A stretch of 64,000 nt of DNA from Oxalobacteraceae bacterium OTU3CINTB1 (GCA_024123955.1 CP099652.1:2294001-2358000); one strand, 5' to 3'. Shown: positions 7,682 to 18,197, counted from the first letter of the stretch. A program made the numbers and translations. The notes: generated from the letters alone by a model not told the origin.

Positions 7682-8704
7682 ATGAAACATACGCCGCACG
7701 ACCCAATGGATGACGACTCGGCCCCGGAAGATTTCCAGGACGAGTCGAACGATGATGAAGTCATCGACACCATGGATGGTGCGGACGGCGCCGGGGACGG
7801 CGGGCACCTGCCCGAGGTGCCGGCGGTGCTGGAGGTCGACGAACTGAAAAAGGTCCTTGCGGCCGAGCTGTCGACCGACACCACCCAGCACTACCTGAAC
7901 CAGATCGGCACCCGGCCGCTGTTGACGGCGCCGCAGGAAGTGCACTACGCCACCCTGGCCAAGGCCGGCGACTTCAGCGCCCGTCAGACCATGATCGAGC
8001 ACAACCTCCGATTGGTCGTGTCGATCGCCAAGCACTACATCAATCGCGGCGTGGTGCTGCTCGACATGATCGAGGAGGGCAACATCGGCCTGATGCGCGC
8101 CATCGACAAGTTCGAGCCCGAGCGCGGCTTCCGCTTCTCGACCTACGCCACCTGGTGGATACGCCAGAGCATCGAGCGCGCCATCATGAACCAGGCCCGC
8201 ACCGTGCGCCTGCCGGTGCACATGGTGCGCGAACTGAATCAAATCCTGCGCGGCAAATACCATCTGGAAGCCCAGCACCACAACGGCAAGGACGCCACCG
8301 CCGAGGACATCGCCGAGCTGGTCGGCCGCCCGGTGGAGGAGGTGCAGGACATCCTGGCGCTGTCCGAGCACGCCACCTCGCTCGACGCCCCGCTCGACAA
8401 CGATCCGCAATCGTCGCTGATGGACATGCTGCCCGGCGACAGCGAGGACAGTCCCGACGCCCGCGCCGAGCACCACGAAATGACGGTGCTGATGCGCGAC
8501 TGGCTGACCAAGCTGCCCGACAAGCAGCGTATCGTCATCATGCGCCGCTTCGGCCTGGACAATGACGATCCCGCGACGCTGGAAACCCTGGCCGAGGAAA
8601 TGGGCGTCACCCGCGAGCGCGTGCGCCAGATCCAGCAGGAAGCGCTGATCAAACTCAAACGGGCCATGGCCGCGCGCGGCGTGGTGCGCGATTCGCTGCT
8701 GTAG
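7682..8704 (+). CDS. rpoS: RNA polymerase sigma factor RpoS
   Basis: 340 residues. Stationary-phase and general stress sigma factor. Region 1.2 ([17 protein letters not shown]), region 2 ([59 protein letters not shown]) and the region 4 HTH ([17 protein letters not shown]) are all intact. An acidic N-terminal extension of about 55 residues precedes region 1.2. Position directly after nlpD separates it from RpoD and RpoH. The stop codon lies within a 12-bp tandem repeat. Confidence 0.97.
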   Translation: MKHTPHDPMDDDSAPEDFQDESNDDEVIDTMDGADGAGDGGHLPEVPAVLEVDELKKVLAAELSTDTTQHYLNQIGTRPLLTAPQEVHYATLAKAGDFSARQTMIEHNLRLVVSIAKHYINRGVVLLDMIEEGNIGLMRAIDKFEPERGFRFSTYATWWIRQSIERAIMNQARTVRLPVHMVRELNQILRGKYHLEAQHHNGKDATAEDIAELVGRPVEEVQDILALSEHATSLDAPLDNDPQSSLMDMLPGDSEDSPDARAEHHEMTVLMRDWLTKLPDKQRIVIMRRFGLDNDDPATLETLAEEMGVTRERVRQIQQEALIKLKRAMAARGVVRDSLL

Positions 8705-8730
8705 CCGCTGTTGTAGCCGCTGTTGTAGCC
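8695..8730 (+). repeat. Three tandem 12-bp units over the rpoS stop codon
   Basis: GCTGCTGTAGCC followed by two copies of GCTGTTGTAGCC. The first unit encodes the last codons and the TAG of rpoS; the further units each contain another in-frame TAG. The array is small and is followed by a T/C-rich stretch. Confidence 0.85.
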
Positions 8731-8835
8731 TTTTCCCTCTCCCCGGTTTTCCCCACCCGCGTTCTGCTATCATATTGGCCCCGGCGCTGGCCCGGCCGCC
8801 GGTCGGCCGCCATTCTTTCTTTAAAATTAAATCTT

Positions 8836-10173
8836 ATGCAAGATATTATCCTCGACATCAAATCGCTCGACATGGACGCCCGTGGCGTCGGCCATTTGCA
8901 GAATGAAGACGGCTCGCAGGGCAAGGTGGTGTTTGTCGAGGGCGCCCTGCCGGGTGAGAAGGTCAGTTTTTACACCTTCAAAAAGAAGAAGAACTGGGAA
9001 ATGGCGCGCATGACCGAACTGCATCACGAGTCGCCGATGCGGGTCACGCCCAAGTGCAAGCATTTCGACTACTGCGGCGGCTGCTCCATGCAGCATCTGG
9101 AGCCGACCGCGCAGGTGGCCATCAAGCAGCGCGTGCTCGAAGACAACCTGCGCCACATCGGCAAGGTCAAGCCGCTGACGGTGATGCGGCCGATGTACGG
9201 CCCGACCTGGGGCTACCGCTACCGCGCACGGCTGTCGGTGCGCCACGTGGCCAAGAAGGGCACGGTGCTGGTCGGTTTCCACGAAAAGAAGTCGGTGTTC
9301 GTCGCCGACATCGACAGCTGCGAGATCCTGCCGCGCCACGTATCGGACCTGCTGCTGCCGCTGCGCGCGCTGATTGGTTCGCTGTCCTTGTACGACCAGG
9401 TGCCGCAGATCGAAGTGGCGATCGGCGAGGGCGTCACCGCGCTGGTGCTGCGCATCATGGCGCCGCTGACCAGGGACGACGAGGCCAAGCTGAAAGCCTT
9501 CGCCGACCTGCACACGATTCAATTCTGGCTGCAAACCAAGGGGCCGGAGACGGCCGCGCCGTTCTATCCGCTGGACGACGACCTGCATTACCTGCTGCCG
9601 GAATTCGGCATCAAAATGCCGTTCAAACCGGTCGATTTCACGCAGGTGAACCACTACATCAACCGCGTGCTGGTGGGCAAGGCGTTGCGCCTGCTGGAAG
9701 TTCAGCCGCAAGACCGCGTCGCCGATCTGTTTTGCGGCCTGGGCAACTTCACCTTGCCGCTGGCGACGCAGGCGCGCGAGGTGGTCGGCATCGAGGGCAG
9801 CACCACCTTGTCGGAGCGGGCGCTGGACAACGCCAAGGCCAACGGGCTGTCGGAGAAGACCACGTTCTACACGCGCAACCTGTTCGAGGTGACGGCCGAC
9901 GATTTGATCGCGCTCGGCAAATTCGACCGCATGCTGATCGACCCGCCGCGCGACGGCGCCATGGCGCTGAGCGAGGCGCTGGTGGCGTTGAGCCAGACGC
10001 GCGCGGACCTGCTGCCGAAGCGCATCGTGTATGTATCGTGCAGCCCGTCGACCCTGGCGCGCGACGCCGGCATCCTGGTCAACGCCGGCTATGTGCTCGA
10101 CAAGGCCGGCGTGGTCAACATGTTCCCGCACACGTCGCACGTGGAATCGATGGCGGTGTTTAATCTGGCGTAA
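8836..10173 (+). CDS. rlmD: 23S rRNA (uracil(1939)-C5)-methyltransferase RlmD
   Basis: 445 residues. SAM-dependent methylation of U1939 (E. coli numbering) in 23S rRNA. It has an N-terminal TRAM-like beta-barrel (residues 1-65), 4Fe-4S ligands C74, C80 and C83 (CKHFDYCGGC) plus C162, the SAM site DLFCGLGNF and the catalytic nucleophile C402 in VSCSPSTLARD. The start ATG lies after an AT-rich leader. It stands alone, with 131 bp upstream to rpoS. Confidence 0.96.
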   Translation: MQDIILDIKSLDMDARGVGHLQNEDGSQGKVVFVEGALPGEKVSFYTFKKKKNWEMARMTELHHESPMRVTPKCKHFDYCGGCSMQHLEPTAQVAIKQRVLEDNLRHIGKVKPLTVMRPMYGPTWGYRYRARLSVRHVAKKGTVLVGFHEKKSVFVADIDSCEILPRHVSDLLLPLRALIGSLSLYDQVPQIEVAIGEGVTALVLRIMAPLTRDDEAKLKAFADLHTIQFWLQTKGPETAAPFYPLDDDLHYLLPEFGIKMPFKPVDFTQVNHYINRVLVGKALRLLEVQPQDRVADLFCGLGNFTLPLATQAREVVGIEGSTTLSERALDNAKANGLSEKTTFYTRNLFEVTADDLIALGKFDRMLIDPPRDGAMALSEALVALSQTRADLLPKRIVYVSCSPSTLARDAGILVNAGYVLDKAGVVNMFPHTSHVESMAVFNLA

Positions 10174-10272
10174 TGTGCAGGGATGTATCGTAATGTTTAT
10201 TTTGTAATGTTATTGACTTTGCCGTAGCCGTTTGCAACACTGGACTGATTCCACATAGCATCCGGAGTTGGC

Positions 10273-13200
10273 ATGCGCCTTCTGTCCCGTCTTATCGGCA
10301 TGGCTGCTTTCTGCAGCCTGCCGCTCGCCGTTTTCGCCCAAACCACCATCACCTCGTTTTCGCCAACAGGCACCGTCAAAGGCGTGCGCCAGGTGGTGGC
10401 GCGCTTCAGCGCACCCATGGTTCCGCTGGGCGATATGCGCCTGGCCGATCCCTTCACCGTCGATTGCCCGGAGCAGGGCAAGGGGCGCTGGATCGACGGT
10501 CAAAACTGGAGCTACGATTTCGACAGGGACCTGCCGGCCGGCGTGGCCTGCCGCTTCACCGCCAGGGGCGACGTCAAGGACCTGGGCGGCAAGCCGCTGT
10601 CCGGCGAGCGCGCCTTCGGTTTCGACACCGGCGGTCCCGCCATCGTCGAATCGCTGCCGTATGAAGGCAGCAACCGCATCGACGAACAGCAGATCTTCGT
10701 GCTCGGTCTCGACGCCCCGGCCAGCGACGCCACCGTCGCCGCCAACGCCTGGTGCCGCGCCGACGGCGTGCATGAAAAGATCGGCGTGCGCATCCTCGCC
10801 GGCGCCGAGCGCCAGAAGATCCTCGATTTGCGCAAGGACTTCGCCAACCGCTATCTGTCGCTGTACTTCAAGGCGCGCGGCGTGGTGTGGCGCGCGACGA
10901 CGACGGTGCGCAGCAACCGGATCGAGAAGCTGCCCATCGTGGTGCTGCAATGCCAGCGGCCCTTGCCGGCGGAAGCCAACGTGGCGCTGGTCTGGGGCGC
11001 CGGCATCGCCGCCGACAGCGGCATCGTCACCGGCCAGGCGCAAACGCTGGCGTTCAAGACGCGGCCCGACTTCACCGCCAAACTCAGTTGCGAGCGGCTT
11101 GCCGTCAAGGGCGGCTGCATCCCCTTCCTGCCGCTGCAATTGCAGTTCTCCGCGCCGGTGCGCGCGGCCGATGCGTTGGCCGTCAGGGTGATCGCGCCGG
11201 GCGGTAAAGTCTTCAAGCCGCAACTGGACAAATACGATGCCAAGGCCGACGATGTCGCGCATTTGACCATCCCCGGGCCGTTCCCGGAAAACGCCAAATT
11301 GATGCTGTCGCTGCCGCCTGCGCTGAAGGACGACGCCGGCCGCCCGCTGATCAATCAACGGCGCTTCCCCATGGCGGTGCAGACCGCCGCGCAGCCGCCG
11401 CTGGTCAAGTTCCCGGCGCGCTTCGGCATCATCGAATCGAAGGGCGACCGCCTGCTGCCTGTCACCGTGCGTAATATCGAAGCCAACGTGGCCGGCCTGA
11501 AAACCGCGATCGAGGGCGCGTCCCTGCGCGTCAACGACGCCGGCACGCAGGAGCAGCAGGACCAGCAAATCATCTCCTGGCTCAAGCGCATGAGCTATAG
11601 CGGCAGCTGGCAACCGGGCGAACTGGGTGGGGATGCCTTGTACAAGCCCCTGCTGGCCGGCGCCGGCGGCGCCACGGCTGTGCAGCGCTTCACCATGCCC
11701 AAGCCGGGTGGCCGGCAGGCCTTCGAGGTGGTCGGCATCCCGTTGCGCAAGCCGGGTTTTTACGTGGTGGAACTGGCCAGCCCGCGACTGGGCGCGGCCT
11801 TGTCCGGCAAGCGCGAGACGGCCTACGTCAGTTCGGCCGCGCTGGTGACCAATCTGGTGGCGCACTTCAAGCGCGGCGCGCAGTCGTCGCTGGTGTGGGT
11901 GACGTCGCTCGACAAGGGCAAGCCGGTGCCGCAGGCGCAGGTGTCGGTGCGCGATTGCGCCGGCAAGCAGGTGTGGCAGGGCGTCACCAACGGCGATGGC
12001 GTGGCGCGCATCCAGCAGGAGCTGGCGGAGAGCGCGTGCGAGCCGCGCGGCGGCTTCTTTGTCAGCGCGCGCAGCGGCGGCGACATGACGTTCACCTTGT
12101 CCGATTGGGATCGCGGCATCGAGAACTGGCGCTTCAACCTGCCGACCGAAGGCGAAGGGGCCGACAACGTCATCGCCGCCACGGTATTCGACCGCACTTT
12201 GCTGCGCGCCGGCGAGACGGTGCATATGAAGCACTTCCTGCGCCGCCACGTGGAGCAGGGGATTGCGCTGGTCGGCGCGAACGATAAACTGCGCAAGCAG
12301 CGGGCCGCCTACGATACCCACCAGCTGACGGCCGAGGAGCGCAAGGCGCAGCCGTCGAGCATTTTCCTGGTCCACGAGGGCAGCGAACAACGCTACGAGT
12401 TGCCGATCGCCTGGAGTGCCAACGCCACCGCCGCCAACGACTGGGCCATTCCCGCCGACGCCAAGCAGGGCTGGTATCAGATGATGCTGGGCGGCCGCGT
12501 GGCCGGACGCTTCCGCGTCGAGCAGTTCCGGGTGCCGACCATGAAGGCCCTGCTGCAAGGACCGAAGACGCCCGCCGTGCAAGCCACGTCGGTCGACCTG
12601 GACGTGCAACTGAGTTACCTGTCCGGCGGTGGCGCCGGCGGCGCGCCGGTGCAATTACGCACGGTGGTGCAGGACAAGCAGGTGAGCTTCGAGGACTACG
12701 AGAACTTCACCTTCAGCAGCGGCGACGTCAAGCTCGGCGTCGAGCGCCAGTCGGGAGGCTTCGACGAGGACGAGGGCGTGTTCGACGAAGGCGGCGAGGG
12801 CGCCACCGAAGGCGCGGCGACCGGCTTCAAGACGCGCAACCTGACCCTGGACAAGGCCGGCGGCACCCGCGTCACGCTCGACCAGCTGCCCGCAGCCACG
12901 GTTCCGCACGAATTGATGGCGGAGATGTCCTATCAGGACGCCAACGGCGAGACCCTGTCGGTGGCCACGCGCATTCCCCTGTGGCCGTCAAACTATGTGA
13001 TCGGCATCCAGCCCGATGGCTGGGTGATGAGCAAGGACGCGCTCAAGTTCCAGGTGGTGGTGCTGGACTTGCAAGGCAAGCCGGTGGCCGACGCGCCGGT
13101 GTCGGTCGACTTCTTCCAGCGGAATTCGTACGCCCACCGCAGGCGCTTGATCGGCGGCTTCTACGCCTACGAGAACAGTAGCGAAGTCAAAGCCATGGGC

Positions 13201-16035
13201 GCCGCCTGCGAAGGCCGCACCGATACCAAGGGACTGCTGATCTGCCAGGTCAAGGCGCCGGCGTCGGGTAACCTGATTCTGCGCGCGCAAACCCGCGACG
13301 GTGGACAGCACGTGGCCATGACCAACCGCGAGATGTGGGTCGCCGACGGCGACGACTGGTGGTTCAGCGCCACCGACAACGACCGCATCGACCTGCTGCC
13401 GGAGAAAAAACGCTACGAGCCGGGCGACACCGCCAGCTTCCAGGTGCGCATGCCGTTCCGCGAAGCGACCGCGCTGGTGACGGTGGAGCGCGAAGGCGTC
13501 ATCGACACTTACGTGCGGCCGCTGACCGCGAGCGAGCCGGTGTTCACGATCCCGGTCAAGAAGGCGTACGCGCCGAACGTCTACGTCTCGGCGCTGGTGG
13601 TGCGCGGGCGCGTGGCGAGCGTGCAGCCGACCGCGCTGGTCGATCTGGGCAAGCCCGCCTACAAGCTGGGGATCGCGCCGCTGCGCGTGGGCTGGTCCGC
13701 CAATGAGCTGAAGGTGCAGGTAACGTCCGACAAGCAGGTCTACAAGGTGCGCGACAAGGCCGCCGTCAAAGTGAAGGTGACGCGCGCCGATGGCTCGGCG
13801 CCGCCGGCCGGCGCCGAGGTGGCGCTGGCGGCGGTCGATGTCGGCCTGCTGGAACTGATGCCCAACGCCAGCTGGGATCTGCTGGAGACGATGATGCAGC
13901 AGCGTAGTTTGCAGGTGCAGACCGCGACCGCGCAAATGCAGGTGGTCGGCAAGCGCCACTTCGGCCGCAAGGCCGTGCCGCACGGCGGTGGCGGCGGCAA
14001 GGGCGGCGGCCGCGAACTGTTCGACACGCTGCTGTTCTGGAAGGCGCGCGTGACGCTCGACGCCAACGGCGAGGCCTCGGTGGAGGTGCCGATCAACGAT
14101 TCGCTGACGGCTTTCCGCATCGTCGCCATCGCCAACGCGCAGGCCGATTTGTTCGGCACCGGCCGCACGGAGGTGCGCAGCTCGCAGGATCTGATCCTGC
14201 TATCGGGCTTGCCAGCGGTGGTGCGCGAGGGCGACCGCTTCCGCGCCGGCTTCACCTTGCGCAATACGACCGATGCCGCCGTCAAAGTCACGCTGGGGGC
14301 GACCGCCGCCGGCAAGGCGTTGGCGCAGCAGCAGGTGGCGCTGGAAGCCGGAGAAGCGCGTGACGTCGGCTGGGATTACCTGGTGCCGCTGGGCGCGCAG
14401 TCGCTGGCCTGGGACGTCAGCGCAAGCATCGCTGGTGCGGCTGATGCCCCGGCTTCGCGCGACCGCCTGAAGGTCAAGCAGAAAGTCGTGGCGGCGGTGT
14501 CGTTGCGCACCACGCAGGCGACCTTGCTTCAGCTGGATCGCAAGCAAAGCATTCCGGTCAAGCTGCCGGAGGACGCCTTGCCGGGTCGTGGCGGCGTGCA
14601 GACGCAATTCGCCACCACGCTGGGCGGCGACATGCCCGGCGTGCGCGATTACATGAGCGCCTATCCTTACCGCTGCTTCGAGCAGGTGGCGTCGCGCGCG
14701 ATCGCGCTGCACGATCCCGCCATGTGGCAGTCGGCGGTGGAGACGCTGCCGGCGCATCTGGATGCGAATGGCCTGGTCAAGTATTTCGCCGGCATGCAGT
14801 CGGGCAGCGACAGCCTGACCGCCTATGTGCTCTCGGTTTCGGACGAAGCCGGCTACGACATCCCGCCGGAGCTGAAGGCGCGCATGGAGTCCGGGCTGCT
14901 GGCCTTCGTGCAGGGTAAGGTGACGTTGTATTCGGCGCTGCCGACGGCCGATCTGGCGGTGCGCAAGATCGCCGCGCTGGAGGCGCTGTCGCGCTCAAGC
15001 GGAATCAAGGCCAGCGAGCTCGAATCGTTCACGATCGCGCCAAATTTGTGGCCGACGTCGGCCGTCATCGACTGGTATCTGATCCTGCGCCGCTCCGATA
15101 AGCTGCCGCGGCGCGCCGAACGGTTGGCCAACGCGGAACAGATTTTGCGTTCGCGCCTGAACCTCCAGGGCACGACGATGGGCTTCTCGACCGAACGCAC
15201 CGACGACTGGTGGTGGCTGATGGCGTCCGCCGACAGCAACGCCAACCGGCTGTTGCTGGCGATGGCCGACAATCCCGCCTGGCGCGACGACATGGGCCGA
15301 TTGGCGCGCGGCGCCCTAGGACGGCAACGCGCCGGACGCTGGGGTACGACCGTGGCCAACGCCTGGGGCGTGCTGGCGCTGGACCGCTTCGCACACAAGT
15401 TCGAGAGCCAGAAGGTGACCGGCACCGCCAGCGCGACCCTTGGACAGGCCAGCAAGAGCATCGCCTTCGGCGGCGACGCCAGCGGCGGCAAGGCCATGCT
15501 GCCATGGCCGCGCGGCGGCAGCGGCAACCTGGAACTCGATCACGCCGGCACCGGCAAGCCGTGGGTGACTTTACAGACCGTGGCGGCGGTGCCGCTCAAG
15601 GCGCCGCTGTCGAGCGGCTACAAGATCGCCAAGACCATCACGCCGGTCGAACAGGCGGTCAAGGGCGAGTGGTCGCGCGGCGATGTGTATCGGGTGCGGC
15701 TCGATCTGGAAGCGCAGTCGGACATGACCTGGGTGGTGGTGGACGATCCGATCCCGGCCAGCGCCACGGTGCTCGGTTCGGGATTGGGCCGCGATTCGGC
15801 CTTGCTGGACGCGGGCAACCGCCGCACCGGCTGGGTCGAACCTGCGTTCGAGGAGCGCACCTTCGAGGGCTTCCATTCGTTCTACCAGTTCGTACCGAAG
15901 GGGAAATGGAGCGTCGAGTACACAGTGCGGCTGAATAATGCCGGTCAGTTCAATCTGCCGCCGACGCGTGTTGAAGCGATGTACAGTCCGGAGATGTTCG
16001 GCGAGTCGCCGAACGCGCCGTTGAGGGTGAAATGA
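10273..16035 (+). CDS. yfhM: Bacterial alpha-2-macroglobulin (YfhM/ECAM-type), thioester-containing
   Basis: 1920 residues. Periplasmic protease-trapping protein built from repeated MG domains. A Sec signal peptide (residues 1-22, ending VFA) is present, but no lipobox, unlike the lipoprotein in E. coli. MG domains fill the first two thirds. The Gly-rich stretch GGGGGKGGG lies near residue 1237, and the thioester motif C-F-E-Q at C1468-Q1471, where the internal Cys-Gln bond forms in active family members. The protein is longer than E. coli YfhM (about 1650). The downstream pbpC overlaps by ATGA, the widespread A2M-PBP1C pairing taken to mean defence of the periplasm coupled to cell-wall repair. 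An RBS-like GGAG lies at 10262. Family call is secure; cleavage and bait properties are not visible. Confidence 0.95.
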   Translation: MRLLSRLIGMAAFCSLPLAVFAQTTITSFSPTGTVKGVRQVVARFSAPMVPLGDMRLADPFTVDCPEQGKGRWIDGQNWSYDFDRDLPAGVACRFTARGDVKDLGGKPLSGERAFGFDTGGPAIVESLPYEGSNRIDEQQIFVLGLDAPASDATVAANAWCRADGVHEKIGVRILAGAERQKILDLRKDFANRYLSLYFKARGVVWRATTTVRSNRIEKLPIVVLQCQRPLPAEANVALVWGAGIAADSGIVTGQAQTLAFKTRPDFTAKLSCERLAVKGGCIPFLPLQLQFSAPVRAADALAVRVIAPGGKVFKPQLDKYDAKADDVAHLTIPGPFPENAKLMLSLPPALKDDAGRPLINQRRFPMAVQTAAQPPLVKFPARFGIIESKGDRLLPVTVRNIEANVAGLKTAIEGASLRVNDAGTQEQQDQQIISWLKRMSYSGSWQPGELGGDALYKPLLAGAGGATAVQRFTMPKPGGRQAFEVVGIPLRKPGFYVVELASPRLGAALSGKRETAYVSSAALVTNLVAHFKRGAQSSLVWVTSLDKGKPVPQAQVSVRDCAGKQVWQGVTNGDGVARIQQELAESACEPRGGFFVSARSGGDMTFTLSDWDRGIENWRFNLPTEGEGADNVIAATVFDRTLLRAGETVHMKHFLRRHVEQGIALVGANDKLRKQRAAYDTHQLTAEERKAQPSSIFLVHEGSEQRYELPIAWSANATAANDWAIPADAKQGWYQMMLGGRVAGRFRVEQFRVPTMKALLQGPKTPAVQATSVDLDVQLSYLSGGGAGGAPVQLRTVVQDKQVSFEDYENFTFSSGDVKLGVERQSGGFDEDEGVFDEGGEGATEGAATGFKTRNLTLDKAGGTRVTLDQLPAATVPHELMAEMSYQDANGETLSVATRIPLWPSNYVIGIQPDGWVMSKDALKFQVVVLDLQGKPVADAPVSVDFFQRNSYAHRRRLIGGFYAYENSSEVKAMGAACEGRTDTKGLLICQVKAPASGNLILRAQTRDGGQHVAMTNREMWVADGDDWWFSATDNDRIDLLPEKKRYEPGDTASFQVRMPFREATALVTVEREGVIDTYVRPLTASEPVFTIPVKKAYAPNVYVSALVVRGRVASVQPTALVDLGKPAYKLGIAPLRVGWSANELKVQVTSDKQVYKVRDKAAVKVKVTRADGSAPPAGAEVALAAVDVGLLELMPNASWDLLETMMQQRSLQVQTATAQMQVVGKRHFGRKAVPHGGGGGKGGGRELFDTLLFWKARVTLDANGEASVEVPINDSLTAFRIVAIANAQADLFGTGRTEVRSSQDLILLSGLPAVVREGDRFRAGFTLRNTTDAAVKVTLGATAAGKALAQQQVALEAGEARDVGWDYLVPLGAQSLAWDVSASIAGAADAPASRDRLKVKQKVVAAVSLRTTQATLLQLDRKQSIPVKLPEDALPGRGGVQTQFATTLGGDMPGVRDYMSAYPYRCFEQVASRAIALHDPAMWQSAVETLPAHLDANGLVKYFAGMQSGSDSLTAYVLSVSDEAGYDIPPELKARMESGLLAFVQGKVTLYSALPTADLAVRKIAALEALSRSSGIKASELESFTIAPNLWPTSAVIDWYLILRRSDKLPRRAERLANAEQILRSRLNLQGTTMGFSTERTDDWWWLMASADSNANRLLLAMADNPAWRDDMGRLARGALGRQRAGRWGTTVANAWGVLALDRFAHKFESQKVTGTASATLGQASKSIAFGGDASGGKAMLPWPRGGSGNLELDHAGTGKPWVTLQTVAAVPLKAPLSSGYKIAKTITPVEQAVKGEWSRGDVYRVRLDLEAQSDMTWVVVDDPIPASATVLGSGLGRDSALLDAGNRRTGWVEPAFEERTFEGFHSFYQFVPKGKWSVEYTVRLNNAGQFNLPPTRVEAMYSPEMFGESPNAPLRVK

Positions 16036-18197
16036 AAGGTGAAGTGAGATCGATCCTGCTGGTCACGCTGGCGCTGGCCGGCGCTGCGCATGCCGCCGGT
16101 CCGCAGGCGGCACAGACGCAGGACGTGCCGACGCCGGAGCAGGTGCGCGCCGACTACCGTTCGTCCGAGGCGGCGCTGCTGGACCGCCACGGCGAACCGG
16201 TGCAGTCGCTGCGCATCGACATGACGGTGCGCCGTCTGCCGTGGGTGGAGCTGAAGGATATCTCGCCCGCGCTGCCGGGGGCGATCTTGCAGGCGGAGGA
16301 CCAGCGTTTCTATCAACACGATGGGGTGGACTGGAGTGCCGCCGCCAAGGCGGCCTGGGATAACCTGTTCCGCAGCCGTCCGCGCGGAGCGTCGACCATC
16401 ACCATGCAATTGGCCGCGCTGCTGCATCCGGATCTGCGACCGAGCGCCAAGGGCCGCAGCTGGGGCCAGAAGTGGGACCAGATCAAGGCCGCGCGCCAGC
16501 TCGACGCCACCTGGAGCAAGCAGCAAATTATCGAGGCCTACCTGAACCTGGTGTCGTATCGCGGCGAGCTGCAAGGCGTTGGCGCGGCGTCGCGCATCCT
16601 GTTCGGCAAGGCGCCATCGGGCCTGAACCAGTCAGAGTCGGTGATACTCGCCAGCCTGCTGCGCGGGCCGTCGGCATCGCCCAAGACCGTCTCGCAGCGT
16701 GCCTGCGCATTGGGGCGCGAACTGAAGATGCCCGCAACCTGCAGCGACATCGAGCTGCGCATCCTGGTCGCGTTGGGGCGTCCGCAGTTGGCGGTCGATT
16801 TGCCGCCGGCGCCGCAGGTGGCGCAGCAGCTGTTGACCGGTGGCGGGCAGTCGGTCCGCAGCACCCTGGACGGGGAATTGCAGCGGTATGCGCAGACCGT
16901 CCTGCGCCAGCAATTGATGTCGCTTCAAGGTCGTAACGTCGACGATGGCGCGGTGGTGGTGCTCGACAACGCCAGCGGCGACATCCTCGCCTACGTTGGC
17001 AATGCCGGCGACGGCGAGGTCGATGGCGTGGCGGCGTTGCGGCAGGCCGGGTCGACGCTGAAACCATTTCTGTACGAGCTGGCGATCGAGCGCAAATTAA
17101 TCACGGCCGCCTCGCTGATGGACGACACGGCGATCGATATCTCCACGCCGTCTGGACTGTACGTTCCGCAGAACTACGACAAGGATTTCAAGGGCTATGT
17201 CAGCGTGCGCACCAGCCTTGCCAGTTCGTTGAACGTGCCGGCCGTGCGTACCCTGGTGATGACGGGATTGGAGCGCTTCCACGAGCGGCTGCGCGACGTG
17301 GGGTTGAGCAGCTTGACCGAATCGGCCGATTTCTACGGCTATTCGCTGGCGCTGGGCTCCGCCGAAGTGTCGCTGCTGGAGTTGAGTAACGCCTACCGCG
17401 TGCTGGCCAATGGTGGGATGGCGGGGCCGGTGCGGCTGTCGTTGGCCGGTGCGGCGGGGCAGGCGCCGCGCCGTGTGCTCGATCCGAGCGCCAGCTTCAT
17501 CGTCGGCGACATTTTGGCCGACCGGGGAGCGCGCAGCCTGACCTTCGGCTTGAAAAACGAACTGGCGACGACCTTCTGGAGCGCCGTCAAGACCGGCACC
17601 AGCAAGGACATGCGCGACAACTGGTGCGTGGGTTACACAGACCGCTACACGGTCGGCGTCTGGGTCGGCAATTTCGATGGCCAGCCCATGTGGGACGTCT
17701 CCGGGGTGACGGGGGCGGCGCCGGTGTGGCGCGATGTCGTCGATTATCTGCATCGCGGCCGGCCGAGCGGGGCGCCGAAAGCGCCGGCCGGCGTGGCGCG
17801 CCAGCAGATCGTGTATCAGCCGGCGCTGGAGACGGCGCGCGGCGAGTGGTTCCTGGCCGGGACGGAAAGCCCGGTCGTCGCGCTGGTCGGCGATGGGGGG
17901 AGGGCGCCGAAGATACTCTACCCTGGCGATACCGGGATTATCGCGCTCGATCCGGATATCCCGAAAAGTATCGAGCGGGTGTTTTTTCACGCTCAGGGCG
18001 GGCGAGGGCTGCGATGGCGGCTGGACGGCGCGGCACTGGGTGGGGCGGATCTGGACTACGCGTGGCACCCGGTGGCCGGCCAGCACGAGCTGGCGCTGGT
18101 CGATGATGAAGGCAAAGCCGTCGCCACGAACCGGTTCCAGGTGCGCGGCAACGCCGAGCGAGAACAAACTTCCACTGTTCCACGTAGGGCGGATTAG
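16032..18197 (+). CDS. pbpC: Penicillin-binding protein 1C
   Basis: 721 residues. Bifunctional peptidoglycan synthase. The GT51 transglycosylase domain carries E89 in AEDQRFYQHDGVDW and RGASTITMQL. The transpeptidase domain has S341-TLK, SLN and K520-TG motifs. The C-terminal BiPBP_C-type beta domain occupies about the last 100 residues. The N-terminus is a single hydrophobic segment ending AHAAG that could be a signal anchor or be cleaved. It overlaps yfhM by ATGA. The final residues and the TAG stop are supplied by the GGCGGATTA repeat at 18181, so the native C-terminus may have been altered by insertion of that element. Confidence 0.95.
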   Translation: MKGEVRSILLVTLALAGAAHAAGPQAAQTQDVPTPEQVRADYRSSEAALLDRHGEPVQSLRIDMTVRRLPWVELKDISPALPGAILQAEDQRFYQHDGVDWSAAAKAAWDNLFRSRPRGASTITMQLAALLHPDLRPSAKGRSWGQKWDQIKAARQLDATWSKQQIIEAYLNLVSYRGELQGVGAASRILFGKAPSGLNQSESVILASLLRGPSASPKTVSQRACALGRELKMPATCSDIELRILVALGRPQLAVDLPPAPQVAQQLLTGGGQSVRSTLDGELQRYAQTVLRQQLMSLQGRNVDDGAVVVLDNASGDILAYVGNAGDGEVDGVAALRQAGSTLKPFLYELAIERKLITAASLMDDTAIDISTPSGLYVPQNYDKDFKGYVSVRTSLASSLNVPAVRTLVMTGLERFHERLRDVGLSSLTESADFYGYSLALGSAEVSLLELSNAYRVLANGGMAGPVRLSLAGAAGQAPRRVLDPSASFIVGDILADRGARSLTFGLKNELATTFWSAVKTGTSKDMRDNWCVGYTDRYTVGVWVGNFDGQPMWDVSGVTGAAPVWRDVVDYLHRGRPSGAPKAPAGVARQQIVYQPALETARGEWFLAGTESPVVALVGDGGRAPKILYPGDTGIIALDPDIPKSIERVFFHAQGGRGLRWRLDGAALGGADLDYAWHPVAGQHELALVDDEGKAVATNRFQVRGNAEREQTSTVPRRAD

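Noticed and set aside
10210..12654. 814-codon open frame on the minus strand inside the macroglobulin gene
   Set aside because: Antisense shadow caused by high GC at third positions; low-complexity His/Arg/Gln-rich translation, and the plus-strand gene has clear family motifs.
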